From Claveliimonas sp034178805 (GTDB lineage Bacteria; Bacillota; Clostridia; Lachnospirales; Lachnospiraceae), in NCBI RefSeq assembly GCF_050314255.1, contig NZ_JBNPMZ010000015.1, positions 9,588 to 73,587 on the forward strand: a DNA stretch of 64,000 bases, given 5' to 3'. The translations under genes were made by a program, and so were the position numbers. Of this stretch, positions 38,905-47,137 are shown piece after piece; position 1 is the first letter of the stretch; every line of letters starts with the position of its first letter. The notes beneath the pieces are model-generated. The model did no database searches, was not told the DNA's origin, and saw nothing but the letters and a program-made list of their open reading frames with translations.

Positions 38905-39891
38905 ATGCAGGATTATGAATTAAAGATACTGGAAGAGTATCAGATCAATGTGAAAAGCACCCGGAAAACCAGGGGTGCATTTTTTTGTGATACGGAAGAG
39001 GGATTGTTGCTGCTTCGGGAAGCGGGTATGTCGAAGAAACGAATCCCTGCTCTTTATAAATTGTATGCACATTTGCAGGGGCAGGGCTATGAGCGGGTAG
39101 ATCAGTTTCTGCCAAACCGGGAGGGAGAATACGTCAGTGTCTCGGAAGAAGGGGTTCCCTATGTGCTGAAATACTGGTTCCGGGGACGGGAGTGTGATAT
39201 CCGTAAGAGCCGGGAACTTCAGGAAAGTGCGAAGAATCTTGCAGGGCTTCATCAGAAAATGAAGCTGGAGCTGGAGGAATATGTGCCGGATGCCGTTCAT
39301 CTGCGGGATGAGTACACCAGCCATAACCGGGAACTCAAGAAAGTGCGCCGCTATATACGTTCGAGAACAGCAAAGGGAGAATTTGAATTAGCCTTTCTTC
39401 AATGTTTTGACAGCATGTATGAGTGGGCGGATGCGTCTCTGACAAGGATAGCAGATTCCGGTTATGAGGAACTTTATGCACGAAGCCTGAAAGAAAACTG
39501 TCTTACCCATGGGGATTACAACTATCATAACATACTGGTGACACCGGATGGACTGGCGACCACGAACTTCGAACATTTCCGGCGGGGGATCCAGGCGGAG
39601 GATCTGTATTATTTCCTGCGAAAAGCAATGGAAAAGCACGAGTGGAATGTAAAGCTGGGAGACTGTATCCTGAATGCCTATTGTGCGGTCCGTCCTTTAT
39701 CGGATGAAGAAATGGAATATCTGATGCTGAGATTTGCCTATCCGGAGAAATTCTGGAAAATTGCAGATTCGTATTATCGTTCCAATAAGGCATGGATACC
39801 GGTAAAAAATGTAGAAAAATTAAAGGTATCCATTATGCAGACGGAGGAAAAAAGATACTTTCTCGAGCAGATATTTGCTTTTCATTTGTAG
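38905..39891 (+). CDS. CotS-family (aminoglycoside-phosphotransferase-like) spore coat protein
   Basis: 328 residues. The sequence follows the CotS/YsxE kinase-like fold: an N-lobe with TRGAFFCDTEEGLLLLREAG and YVLKYWFRGRECDI, and a C-lobe with NCLTHGDYNYHNILVTPDG (Brenner motif H-G-D-x-x-x-x-N). The usual D-F-G/D-x-D metal site reads TTNFEHFRRG, so kinase activity is doubtful. Family members are found in the spore coat or are controlled by late mother-cell sigma factors. The ribosome binding site is buried in a hairpin. ATGs at 38899 and 38905 are both possible; the second is better spaced. Confidence 0.82.
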   Translation: MQDYELKILEEYQINVKSTRKTRGAFFCDTEEGLLLLREAGMSKKRIPALYKLYAHLQGQGYERVDQFLPNREGEYVSVSEEGVPYVLKYWFRGRECDIRKSRELQESAKNLAGLHQKMKLELEEYVPDAVHLRDEYTSHNRELKKVRRYIRSRTAKGEFELAFLQCFDSMYEWADASLTRIADSGYEELYARSLKENCLTHGDYNYHNILVTPDGLATTNFEHFRRGIQAEDLYYFLRKAMEKHEWNVKLGDCILNAYCAVRPLSDEEMEYLMLRFAYPEKFWKIADSYYRSNKAWIPVKNVEKLKVSIMQTEEKRYFLEQIFAFHL

Positions 39892-39907
39892 GGGAGTGGT
39901 GTATAAT
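39879..39907 (+). promoter_or_regulatory. Promoter of the phosphoglucomutase gene
   Basis: TTTTCA and a perfect TATAAT separated by 17 bp, overlapping the end of the cotS-like gene. Confidence 0.55.
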
Positions 39908-39973
39908 ATATACTAATCAGAGGCTTCAAGTGTGTTGGATACACAGCCCGGAATATACAGGAGGTAGTTTAGA

Positions 39974-41710
39974 ATGGAATATCGTGAAATGTACGAGGAA
40001 TGGCTGTCCAATCCTTACTTTGATGCAGATACAAAAGCAGAGCTGCAGGCAATCAAAGAGGATGACAATGAAATTAAAGAACGGTTTTACAAAGATCTGG
40101 AGTTTGGTACAGCCGGTCTGAGAGGAATTATCGGGGCAGGAACTAATCGTCTGAACATCTATACGGTTCGCAAGGCGACACAGGGACTTGCCAACTACAT
40201 TATGAAGAAGGGAATGCAGGATAAGGGTGTTGCGATCGCTTACGATTCCCGCCGTATGTCTCCGGAATTTGCAGATGAGGCTGCACTCTGCCTTGGAGCA
40301 AATGGAATCAAAGCATATGTTTTTGATGCGCTCCGTCCGACACCGGAACTGTCATTTGCAGTTCGCAAGCTGGGATGTATTGCAGGTATCAATATTACAG
40401 CAAGCCATAATCCGCCGGAATATAATGGATATAAAGTATACTGGGAAGATGGCGCACAGATCACACCTCCTCATGATAAAGGAATCATGGATGAAGTGAA
40501 GGCAGTAACGGATTATAATACAGTTAAGACTATGAGTCTTGAGGATGCCAAAGCAGCAGGTGTGTACATATCCATCGGAGCAGATATTGATGACAGTTAT
40601 ATTGCAGAGCTGAAGAAACAGGTGATTCATCAGGATGCCATTGATGCAGTTGGAAAAGAACTGAAGATCGTGTACAGTCCGCTGCATGGAACCGGTAATA
40701 TTCCTGCAAGACGTGTGCTGAAGGAACTGGGCTTTGAGAATGTATATGTTGTAAAAGAGCAGGAACTTCCGGATGGAGAGTTCCCTACCGTTTCCTATCC
40801 GAACCCGGAGGCGGCAGAAGCATTTACGCTGGGACTTAAGCTGGCAAAAGAAGTGGATGCAGACCTGGTTCTGGCAACAGACCCGGATGCAGACCGTCTT
40901 GGTGTGTATGTTAAAGATGCAAAATCAGGTGAATATAAAGTGCTGACCGGTAATATGTCCGGATGTCTGCTGGCAGATTATGAGATCGGACAGCGCCTGG
41001 CAAGAGACGGCAAACTTCCGGAGGATGGATATCTGATTAAGACAATCGTTACATCCAACCTGGCAGATGCTATCGCAAAAGGATATGGCGTGGGACTCAT
41101 TGAGGTTCTGACCGGATTCAAGTTTATCGGACAGCAGATCCTTGGCTTTGAGACAAGCGGTAAGGGACAGTACCTCTTCGGATTTGAGGAAAGCTACGGA
41201 TGCCTGATCGGAACTCATGCAAGAGATAAGGATGCAATCGTTGCAACTATGGCACTGTGTGAAGCTGCTGCATATTATAAGACCCAGGGTAAGACCCTTT
41301 GGGATGCAATGGTAGACATGTATGATAAATACGGATATTACAAAGATGATATCCAGTCTATCACTCTGAAAGGAATCGAAGGACTTCAGAAGATTCAGGA
41401 AATCCTGGAGACCCTGCGCAAGAACCCACCGACAGAGGTTGGCGGATATAAAGTGCTGAAAGCAAGAGATTACCAGGCTAATACCATCAAAGATCTGGAG
41501 ACAGGAGAAGTAACAGAGACCGGTCTGCCGAATTCCAATGTTCTGTACTATGAGTTGACAGACGATGCATGGCTTTGCGTAAGACCATCAGGAACAGAGC
41601 CGAAGGTAAAATTCTATTACGGAATCAAAGGAACATCTCTGGCAGATGCAGATGAAAAATCAGAAAAACTTGGCAAAGAAGTTCTTGCCATGATTGACAA
41701 AATGTTATAA
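39974..41710 (+). CDS. Phospho-sugar mutase (alpha-phosphoglucomutase type)
   Basis: 578 residues, the size of PgcA-like phosphoglucomutase/phosphomannomutases. Active-site serine in GINITASHNPPEYNGYKVYW, metal loop LATDPDADRLGVYV, sugar loop LFGFEESYGCLIGTHARDKD and phosphate loop VRPSGTEPKVKFYYG. It interconverts glucose 6-phosphate and glucose 1-phosphate, linking glycolysis with GlgC. The ATG follows AGGAGGTAGTTTAGA. Single gene with strong stem-loop downstream. Confidence 0.93.
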   Translation: MEYREMYEEWLSNPYFDADTKAELQAIKEDDNEIKERFYKDLEFGTAGLRGIIGAGTNRLNIYTVRKATQGLANYIMKKGMQDKGVAIAYDSRRMSPEFADEAALCLGANGIKAYVFDALRPTPELSFAVRKLGCIAGINITASHNPPEYNGYKVYWEDGAQITPPHDKGIMDEVKAVTDYNTVKTMSLEDAKAAGVYISIGADIDDSYIAELKKQVIHQDAIDAVGKELKIVYSPLHGTGNIPARRVLKELGFENVYVVKEQELPDGEFPTVSYPNPEAAEAFTLGLKLAKEVDADLVLATDPDADRLGVYVKDAKSGEYKVLTGNMSGCLLADYEIGQRLARDGKLPEDGYLIKTIVTSNLADAIAKGYGVGLIEVLTGFKFIGQQILGFETSGKGQYLFGFEESYGCLIGTHARDKDAIVATMALCEAAAYYKTQGKTLWDAMVDMYDKYGYYKDDIQSITLKGIEGLQKIQEILETLRKNPPTEVGGYKVLKARDYQANTIKDLETGEVTETGLPNSNVLYYELTDDAWLCVRPSGTEPKVKFYYGIKGTSLADADEKSEKLGKEVLAMIDKML

Positions 41711-41740
41711 CAGGCGTCGAACTGTGTGACGTGGTGGAAA

Positions 41741-41781
41741 AACGCCGAAAATCCCTTGAAAATACAGGGATTTTCGGCGTT
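41741..41781. terminator. 15-bp stem-loop after the phosphoglucomutase gene
   Basis: AACGCCGAAAATCCC and its exact complement are separated by 11 nt. The T-tract on the plus strand is poor (only GTTATGC), so termination may be factor-assisted. Confidence 0.6.
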
Positions 41782-41785
41782 ATGC

Positions 41786-41814
41786 TTGACAAACGGTGTG
41801 AAACTATGTATAAA
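41786..41814 (+). promoter_or_regulatory. Strong sigma-A promoter of hup
   Basis: Perfect TTGACA and TATAAA separated by 17 bp; a small AAAGCCC/GGGCTTT hairpin (41838-41859) follows in the roughly 90-nt leader. Confidence 0.8.
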
Positions 41815-41912
41815 TTATATGGAGACGCACTATGCGTAAAGCCCAACAGAAAGGGCTTTTGGTAATTTTTGTAGAAGAAGGTTCTGACATAGAACAAGAG
41901 GAGGAGAAACCC

Positions 41913-42188
41913 ATGAATAAAACAGAGTTAATAGCTGCAGTTGCTGAGCAGGCAGAGCTGTCTAAGAAAGATTCTGAGAAAGCTTTAAAGGCATTCGTTG
42001 ATGTTATTACTGAAGAACTGAAAAAGGGCGATAAGGTGCAGATCGTAGGCTTCGGAACATTTGAAGTAAGTGAGAGAGCTGCAAGAGAAGGAAGAAATCC
42101 GCAGACAGGAGAGACAATGCAGATCGAAGCATGTAAAGCACCAAGATTCAAAGCAGGAAAAGCTTTAAAGGATGCAATTAACGGTTAA
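41913..42188 (+). CDS. hup: HU-family DNA-binding protein
   Basis: 91 residues from MNKTELIAAVAEQAELSKKD behind AAGAGGAGGAGAAACCC; upstream in-frame ATGs precede no conserved sequence. The signature GFGTFEVSERAAREGRNPQT and the KAPRFKAGKALKDAI tail identify an HU nucleoid protein. First gene of the conserved cluster with rqcP, yabP, yabQ and divIC. Confidence 0.96.
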   Translation: MNKTELIAAVAEQAELSKKDSEKALKAFVDVITEELKKGDKVQIVGFGTFEVSERAAREGRNPQTGETMQIEACKAPRFKAGKALKDAING

Positions 42189-42268
42189 GAGTTTTGTTAA
42201 AAATTCAGATGTGCAGATGAGAAATAGATTGCGTGAAAGCGCAATCTATTTTTACTGGGAGGAAGAAC

Positions 42269-42508
42269 ATGAGGTTGGACAAATTTTTGAAGGTGTCCCG
42301 TCTGATCAAGCGGCGGACAGTGGCGAACGAGGCCTGTGATGCAGGGCGCGTTCTGGTAAATGGCACGGTCGCCAAGGCGTCAGTAAAAGTGAAAACAGGA
42401 GATATCATTGAGATACAGTTTGGAACAAAAACGGTTAAGGTTGAAGTTCTCGATATCCGCGATACCACGAAGAAAGAAGAGGCAAAAGAACTTTTTCGGT
42501 ATTTGTAG
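42269..42508 (+). CDS. rqcP: RqcP (YabO-type S4-domain ribosome quality control factor)
   Basis: 79 residues, almost only an S4 RNA-binding domain: MRLDKFLKVSRLIKRRTVAN then GRVLVNGTVAKASVKVKTGD. RqcP works with RqcH in adding alanine tails to stalled nascent chains on 50S subunits. The start ATG follows GGGAGGAAGAAC; a longer frame upstream lacks a site. It lies between hup and yabP as in other Firmicutes. Confidence 0.93.
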   Translation: MRLDKFLKVSRLIKRRTVANEACDAGRVLVNGTVAKASVKVKTGDIIEIQFGTKTVKVEVLDIRDTTKKEEAKELFRYL

Positions 42509-42514
42509 GATGTG

Positions 42515-42543
42515 TCATAATTGCAGACAACCCCACATATAAT
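42515..42543 (+). promoter_or_regulatory. Sigma-E (mother-cell) promoter of yabPQ
   Basis: TCATAAT matches the sigma-E -35 pattern (K-M-ATA-W-T) at every position; after exactly 14 bp comes CATATAAT, one base from the -10 consensus CATACAAT. yabP-yabQ belongs to the sigma-E regulon in B. subtilis. Confidence 0.75.
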
Positions 42544-42568
42544 TATGAAAAAAGGGTTGTGATGGCGT

Positions 42569-42853
42569 ATGGAAGAAAAACAGGTGTCAAAGGCACATAA
42601 ATTGGTGGTCAATAATCGAAGAACGAGCCTGGTGACAGGTGTTTTAGACGTATTATCTTTTGATTTGAATGAAATTCTCCTGGAAACAGAACAGGGTATG
42701 ATGATGGTAAAAGGGTCTGATCTGCATGTGAATCGTCTGAGCCTGGAAAAAGGAGAGGTAGATCTGGCTGGAAATATTGACAGTATCGCTTATTCCGATG
42801 CCAAGGTACAGGGAAAACAGGGCGATAATTTTCTGAGCAGATTGTTCCGGTGA
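42569..42853 (+). CDS. yabP: Sporulation protein YabP
   Basis: 94 residues: KLVVNNRRTSLVTGVLDVLS, FDLNEILLETEQGMMMVKGS and LHVNRLSLEKGEVDLAGNID are typical of the YabP/YqfC family of small sporulation proteins. Required at the cortex stage in B. subtilis. A sigma-E promoter lies 26 nt upstream; the ribosome binding site AAAGGG is rather distant (12 nt). yabQ follows after 4 nt. Confidence 0.92.
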   Translation: MEEKQVSKAHKLVVNNRRTSLVTGVLDVLSFDLNEILLETEQGMMMVKGSDLHVNRLSLEKGEVDLAGNIDSIAYSDAKVQGKQGDNFLSRLFR

Positions 42854-42857
42854 CGAG

Positions 42858-43190
42858 ATGAAAGGAATCGGAAGTGAAGGTATTGCCTTTCTGCAGGCCC
42901 TTTTGGCAGGGATGATCGTATATAGCGTCTATCTGTGCGTGCGAAAGCTGCGCCGGGTAATACGCCATAGCCTGACAGCTGTTGCAATCGAGGATGCGCT
43001 GTTCTGGCTGGCAACTGCAATTTATCTGTTTGTGCAGATTTACTATACAAGCAATGGTAGTATAAGATGGTATTTTGTACTAGGTGTTGTATTGGGGGCG
43101 GAAATTGTCTTCGCTCTTCAGCGGCGTGTGGAGAAGATTGTTGAAAAAAATGTACGGAAGAGGGGAGATAAATTCCGTCAAAAGTATTGA
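42858..43190 (+). CDS. yabQ: Spore cortex biosynthesis protein YabQ
   Basis: 110 residues with three hydrophobic segments (about 7-24, 45-63, 70-87; e.g. ALLAGMIVYSVYLCVRKLRR, WLATAIYLFVQIYY, YFVLGVVLGAEIVFALQRRV) and a basic tail. Size, topology and place after yabP identify YabQ, a forespore outer membrane protein needed for cortex formation. Co-transcribed with yabP. Confidence 0.88.
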   Translation: MKGIGSEGIAFLQALLAGMIVYSVYLCVRKLRRVIRHSLTAVAIEDALFWLATAIYLFVQIYYTSNGSIRWYFVLGVVLGAEIVFALQRRVEKIVEKNVRKRGDKFRQKY

Positions 43191-43298
43191 ATTTAACTGA
43201 AAAAACAGATAAGATGTTATAAGAGCGGACGCAGAAAATATGCTGTGATCCGGATTATTAGTCAAAATATATTGACGGTCAGGGTGAGTATAATAAAA

Positions 43299-43622
43299 AT
43301 GAGTGGAATTAAGCAGAAGAGAAAGGCAAACCGGCAGCAGAAGCGGTTAAGCCGACATAAGAGGAGTATCCTCTGTATCAGCAGTGTTATCATACTTCTG
43401 GTAGCGGTGGTTTCCGTAAGCGGTGTTGCGCTGCAGACGAAAAACAAAGCATACATAGCACAGGAACAGGAGCTTCAGGAGCAGATTGATGAAGAAAAAG
43501 CCAGAGCTCAGGAGATTGAAGAGCTGGAGCAGTATGTGGGTACGGACGAGTATGTAGAGCAGACTGCGAAGGATAAACTGGGACTGGTTCACGAGGGTGA
43601 GATCATATTTAAAGCAAAGTAG
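43299..43622 (+). CDS. divIC: DivIC/FtsB-type septum formation initiator
   Basis: 107 residues from MSGIKQKRKANRQQKRLSRH behind GTCAGGGTGAGT: a basic cytoplasmic tail, one membrane helix (about 24-46), a coiled coil (AQEQELQEQIDEEKARAQEI) and the conserved end EYVEQTAKDKLGLVHEGEII. Division-site protein acting with FtsL and DivIB. Terminator follows at once. Confidence 0.9.
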   Translation: MSGIKQKRKANRQQKRLSRHKRSILCISSVIILLVAVVSVSGVALQTKNKAYIAQEQELQEQIDEEKARAQEIEELEQYVGTDEYVEQTAKDKLGLVHEGEIIFKAK

Positions 43623-43627
43623 AACAC

Positions 43628-43662
43628 AAAAGAGATTGCGTAATCGCGCAATCTCTTTTTTT
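43628..43662 (+). terminator. Terminator after divIC
   Basis: AAAAGAGATTGCG and CGCAATCTCTTTT form a stem, followed by a run of T. Confidence 0.9.
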
Positions 43663-43706
43663 TACTCTATAGAAAACGTTCTATATAACAGAAAGGGGCA
43701 GAGGCA

Positions 43707-45110
43707 GTGGAGAACATAAAAGAACGGGAAGTATTTGCCAATCCATATGTGGTTCAGATGGACAGGTTTGCAGCTTCCCTCAGACATCTTTCGGAAAAAT
43801 TCCTTCATTTGGAAGATTATAAGGGGAGTTTTACCAGAGATGAGGTGGAGGAAATGTTTCTGCGGGTTTCGGAAAAGGTCTGCTCAAAATGTGAGAGGAA
43901 GCAGTGGTGCCTGGTGGAAGACAGAGTACACACCAGCCAGATGGTATATGAGATTCTGTGCACAATTGAGGAATATGGTGCAGAACTGAATATAGAAACG
44001 AAGCGTCGCCTTCAGAAAAAATGTCTGATGGCGCCGAGGTTTTTAAGAGAGATGCTGGAAGTATTTGAAAATGCAAAGCAAAGGCTGTTGTGGAACAATC
44101 AGATCGTACAGAACCGGCAGGGATGTGCGGTGCAGCTGAATTCATTTGCAAATGTGATCCAGAATACAGTGAGAGAGATCGATGCGGGGATTTTTGAGGA
44201 CGAGCATCTGGAGAAACGGATCAAAAACAGGCTGAAACGCATGGGGGCCAAGATGATCAGCAGTGTGTTTCTGCTGACCAGACAGGGGTGTTATGAAATC
44301 CATCTGACTTTAAAGGCAGCGAAAGGGCAGTGCCTGCAGACAAAGGAAATCGCCGGAGCCATCTCAGAATGTGTGGGAAGAACAATGGTGCCGGAGCAGG
44401 GAGAGCGGATGGTAGTAGGCGAAGAATACTGCACTGTGGTATGGGTAGAGGGACCCAGATTCCACACATTGCAGGGAGTGGCAAGAATCGGAAAAGGCTG
44501 TGACAGCATATCCGGAGATACATTTTTAATGAAGAACCTTCCGGGAGGAAAGCAGGGAGTGGTACTTTCGGATGGAATGGGGTCCGGAGAGACGGCATTT
44601 CGGGAAAGCGCTATGGTAGTGGAGATGATGGAAGAATTGCTGATGTCCGGATTTCCGGCGGATACGGCGGTACAATTGATGAACACGGCGCTGGTAACCG
44701 GGCGGGAAGAGGTGCGTTTCTCTACGATAGATATGTGCCTTTTTGATCTCTATCAGGGAGAGTGTGAATTTGTAAAGGCGGGCGCATCCTCTACGTTTAT
44801 CCGGCATGATGGAAAAACGGAGAGAATCACTTCGGACACACTGCCGATAGGAGTGCTGCCGGATATTTCCCTGAAACGGGTGACAAAAGAACTCTCAGAC
44901 GGAGATTTTGTAGTTTTGATGACGGATGGTGTGCTGGACGCCCTTCCGGCAGGGGAACAGGAGGCTCTGATGGGGGCTTTTATAGGAGGAAATAATATCA
45001 ATAATCCTGGAGAACTGGCGCATCATATTTTAGGACAGGTGCTGGAGTGGACAGGAGAACCGCCAATGGACGATATGACAGTGATTGCTGTGGGGATATG
45101 GCGCATTTGA
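43707..45110 (+). CDS. spoIIE: SpoIIE-type protein phosphatase without membrane domain
   Basis: 467 residues from a GTG start behind GAAAGGGGCAGAGGCA. The C-terminal PP2C phosphatase has GVVLSDGMGSGETAFRESAM, VKAGASSTFIRHDG, VVLMTDGVLDALPAGEQEAL and PMDDMTVIAVGIW with its metal-binding aspartates. In front is the cysteine cluster CSKCERKQWCL and helical linker common to SpoIIE. The ten-helix N-terminal membrane domain of the ~830-residue B. subtilis protein is absent: the first residues are already charged and no hydrophobic segment occurs. It should dephosphorylate SpoIIAA and activate sigma-F. Gene order divIC-spoIIE-tilS is that of B. subtilis. Confidence 0.88.
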   Translation: MENIKEREVFANPYVVQMDRFAASLRHLSEKFLHLEDYKGSFTRDEVEEMFLRVSEKVCSKCERKQWCLVEDRVHTSQMVYEILCTIEEYGAELNIETKRRLQKKCLMAPRFLREMLEVFENAKQRLLWNNQIVQNRQGCAVQLNSFANVIQNTVREIDAGIFEDEHLEKRIKNRLKRMGAKMISSVFLLTRQGCYEIHLTLKAAKGQCLQTKEIAGAISECVGRTMVPEQGERMVVGEEYCTVVWVEGPRFHTLQGVARIGKGCDSISGDTFLMKNLPGGKQGVVLSDGMGSGETAFRESAMVVEMMEELLMSGFPADTAVQLMNTALVTGREEVRFSTIDMCLFDLYQGECEFVKAGASSTFIRHDGKTERITSDTLPIGVLPDISLKRVTKELSDGDFVVLMTDGVLDALPAGEQEALMGAFIGGNNINNPGELAHHILGQVLEWTGEPPMDDMTVIAVGIWRI

Positions 45111-45140
45111 AAGGGGATTTGAAAAGGGATAATCCGGGAC

Positions 45141-45169
45141 TTGCTTTTTGAAAGAAATTTTTATATAGT
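45141..45169 (+). promoter_or_regulatory. Promoter of tilS-hpt-ftsH
   Basis: TTGCTT and TATAGT separated by 17 bp in the gap between spoIIE and tilS. Confidence 0.5.
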
Positions 45170-45210
45170 GATGTTGAAAGCGTTCTGAAGTCTCCGGAGG
45201 AAAATAGCGA

Positions 45211-46599
45211 ATGTATGAAAAAATAAAGGCTTATGTCCGGAAATGGGGCATGCTGGAAAAATCAGATATTGTAATTGCAGGCATATCGGGAGGTCCGGAC
45301 TCCATATGCCTTCTTTGCGTACTTATGGAACTGAGCAGAGAAATGGGCTTTCGGATTGCAGCAGTCCATGTGAATCACGGGCTGCGGGGAGCGGAAGCTG
45401 ATGCGGACGAAGCATATGTGAGCCGTTTCTGTAAAGAGAGGAAGATTCCTCTTATGGTCCGCCATGCAGACGTAAGGAAGATTGCGGCCGAGCGGAAAAT
45501 TTCCGGTGAGGAGGCGGGACGCGAGGTCAGAAGAGAGGCGTATGAGGAGGCTGTGAGAAAATACCGGGGAACCCGGATCGCACTGGCACATCATATGAAT
45601 GATAATGCGGAGACGCTTCTTTTAAATATGGCCCGGGGAACCGGAGTCCGGGGGATGGCAGGCATCCGCCCGGTAAACGGCATGTATATCCGCCCGCTTC
45701 TGTGCGTGAAGCGACGTGAAATTGAGCAGTATCTGGAAGAAAAAGACATAGATTATTGTATAGACCGGACAAATATGGAGGATATTTATACAAGGAACCG
45801 TATTCGGAATCATATCATTCCCTGTCTGGAAGAGCAGATCAATTCCCGTGCGGTGGAACACCTGGAGGAACTTGCAGAACAGATGGGAGAACTCAGCGAT
45901 TATGTGGAACGACAGGCGCTAAGAGCATATGAAAGATGTGTACGGCAGGTGGAAGCTTCCGGGGAAGAAATTTCCGGAAGAGAAGAAGCTGTGCTGGATG
46001 TGGAGAGGTTCCTGGAAGAAGATCCGGCCATCCGGCCGTATTTGGTGCGCAGGCTTCTGGCATATGCCGCAAAGCGGGAGAAGGATATAGAATCAGTTCA
46101 TGTGAGAAGCGTAGAAGCATTGGCCAAAATGCAGAGTGGAAGGAAAATATCTCTGCCCTATGGCCTGTGTGCTGAAAGGCGTTACGGAGAAATATATATA
46201 TACCGGGAGCAAAAAGAAGAGAATCCGTCCCGTACAGGATGGAGCAGGGGAGATGTGAGCTTTCGGGTATTTCCATGTGAGAAAATGCCCGATTCATTTC
46301 CGCAAAACCCCTACACGAAATGGTTTGATTATGATATAATAAAAAATAGCGTTGTAATCAGGACCCGGCAGCCCGGGGACTATATAACCATAGATACTCA
46401 GGGAAATACCCAGAAGATTAAGAAGTATTTTATAAATGAAAAGATACCGAATCAGGACAGGGATCATATCCTGCTTGTGGCTGACGGCAGCCATATTATG
46501 TGGATCGTGGGATACCGTCAGGATAAGAGTTATCAGGTATCGGAACAGACCAGAAGAATACTGGAGATTAGAATAAACGGAGGAAAAGAACATGTCTGA
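45211..46599 (+). CDS. tilS: tRNA(Ile)-lysidine synthase
   Basis: 462 residues. PP-loop IAGISGGPDSICLLCVLMEL near residue 22, VHVNHGLRGAEADADEAYV, ALAHHMNDNAETLLLNMARG and IDRTNMEDIYTRNRIRN, followed by the C-terminal TilS domains (VVIRTRQPGDYI, FINEKIPNQDRD, HIMWIVGYRQ). Converts C34 of the CAU anticodon tRNA-Ile to lysidine, giving AUA decoding. Overlaps hpt by 8 nt. Confidence 0.95.
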   Translation: MYEKIKAYVRKWGMLEKSDIVIAGISGGPDSICLLCVLMELSREMGFRIAAVHVNHGLRGAEADADEAYVSRFCKERKIPLMVRHADVRKIAAERKISGEEAGREVRREAYEEAVRKYRGTRIALAHHMNDNAETLLLNMARGTGVRGMAGIRPVNGMYIRPLLCVKRREIEQYLEEKDIDYCIDRTNMEDIYTRNRIRNHIIPCLEEQINSRAVEHLEELAEQMGELSDYVERQALRAYERCVRQVEASGEEISGREEAVLDVERFLEEDPAIRPYLVRRLLAYAAKREKDIESVHVRSVEALAKMQSGRKISLPYGLCAERRYGEIYIYREQKEENPSRTGWSRGDVSFRVFPCEKMPDSFPQNPYTKWFDYDIIKNSVVIRTRQPGDYITIDTQGNTQKIKKYFINEKIPNQDRDHILLVADGSHIMWIVGYRQDKSYQVSEQTRRILEIRINGGKEHV

Positions 46600-47122
46600 G
46601 ACAATAAGAGTATTGGTTCCGGAAGAAAAAGTGGCTGAAAGAATTCGTGAGCTTGGAGCGCAGATCAGCAGAGATTATGAAGGACGGCAGATACATATGA
46701 TCTGCGTGCTGAAGGGAGGCGCGTGGTTCATGTGCGAACTGGGTAAGAGAATTACCGTTCCGGTAACGATGGATTTCATGAGCGTCAGCAGTTATGGAGA
46801 TGGAACAAAATCAAGCGGTGTGGTAAAGATCGTGAAGGATCTGGACGAATCCCTGGATGGCAAGGATGTGCTGATCGTAGAAGATATCATTGATTCAGGA
46901 CGCACACTTTCCTATTTGTTGAAAGTTCTGAAAGACCGTAACCCTAAGAGTATCCGTCTGTGCACACTTCTGGATAAGCCGGACCGGCGTGTGGTAAAGG
47001 ATGTGAATGTAGATTATCTGGGATTTGACATTCCGGATGAATTTGTTGTGGGATATGGCCTGGATTATGCGCAGAAATATAGAAATCTACCATACATCGG
47101 TGTTGTAGAAGGTGTGGAGTAG
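46592..47122 (+). CDS. hpt: Hypoxanthine phosphoribosyltransferase
   Basis: 176 residues, with the PRPP loop VLIVEDIIDSGRTLSYLLKV, MICVLKGGAWFMCELGKRI near the N-terminus and VDYLGFDIPDEFVVGYGLDY at the C-terminus. Salvages hypoxanthine (and guanine) with PRPP. Start lies inside tilS; ftsH begins 15 nt downstream. Confidence 0.96.
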   Translation: MSETIRVLVPEEKVAERIRELGAQISRDYEGRQIHMICVLKGGAWFMCELGKRITVPVTMDFMSVSSYGDGTKSSGVVKIVKDLDESLDGKDVLIVEDIIDSGRTLSYLLKVLKDRNPKSIRLCTLLDKPDRRVVKDVNVDYLGFDIPDEFVVGYGLDYAQKYRNLPYIGVVEGVE

Positions 47123-47137
47123 AAAGGGGAAGACAGA

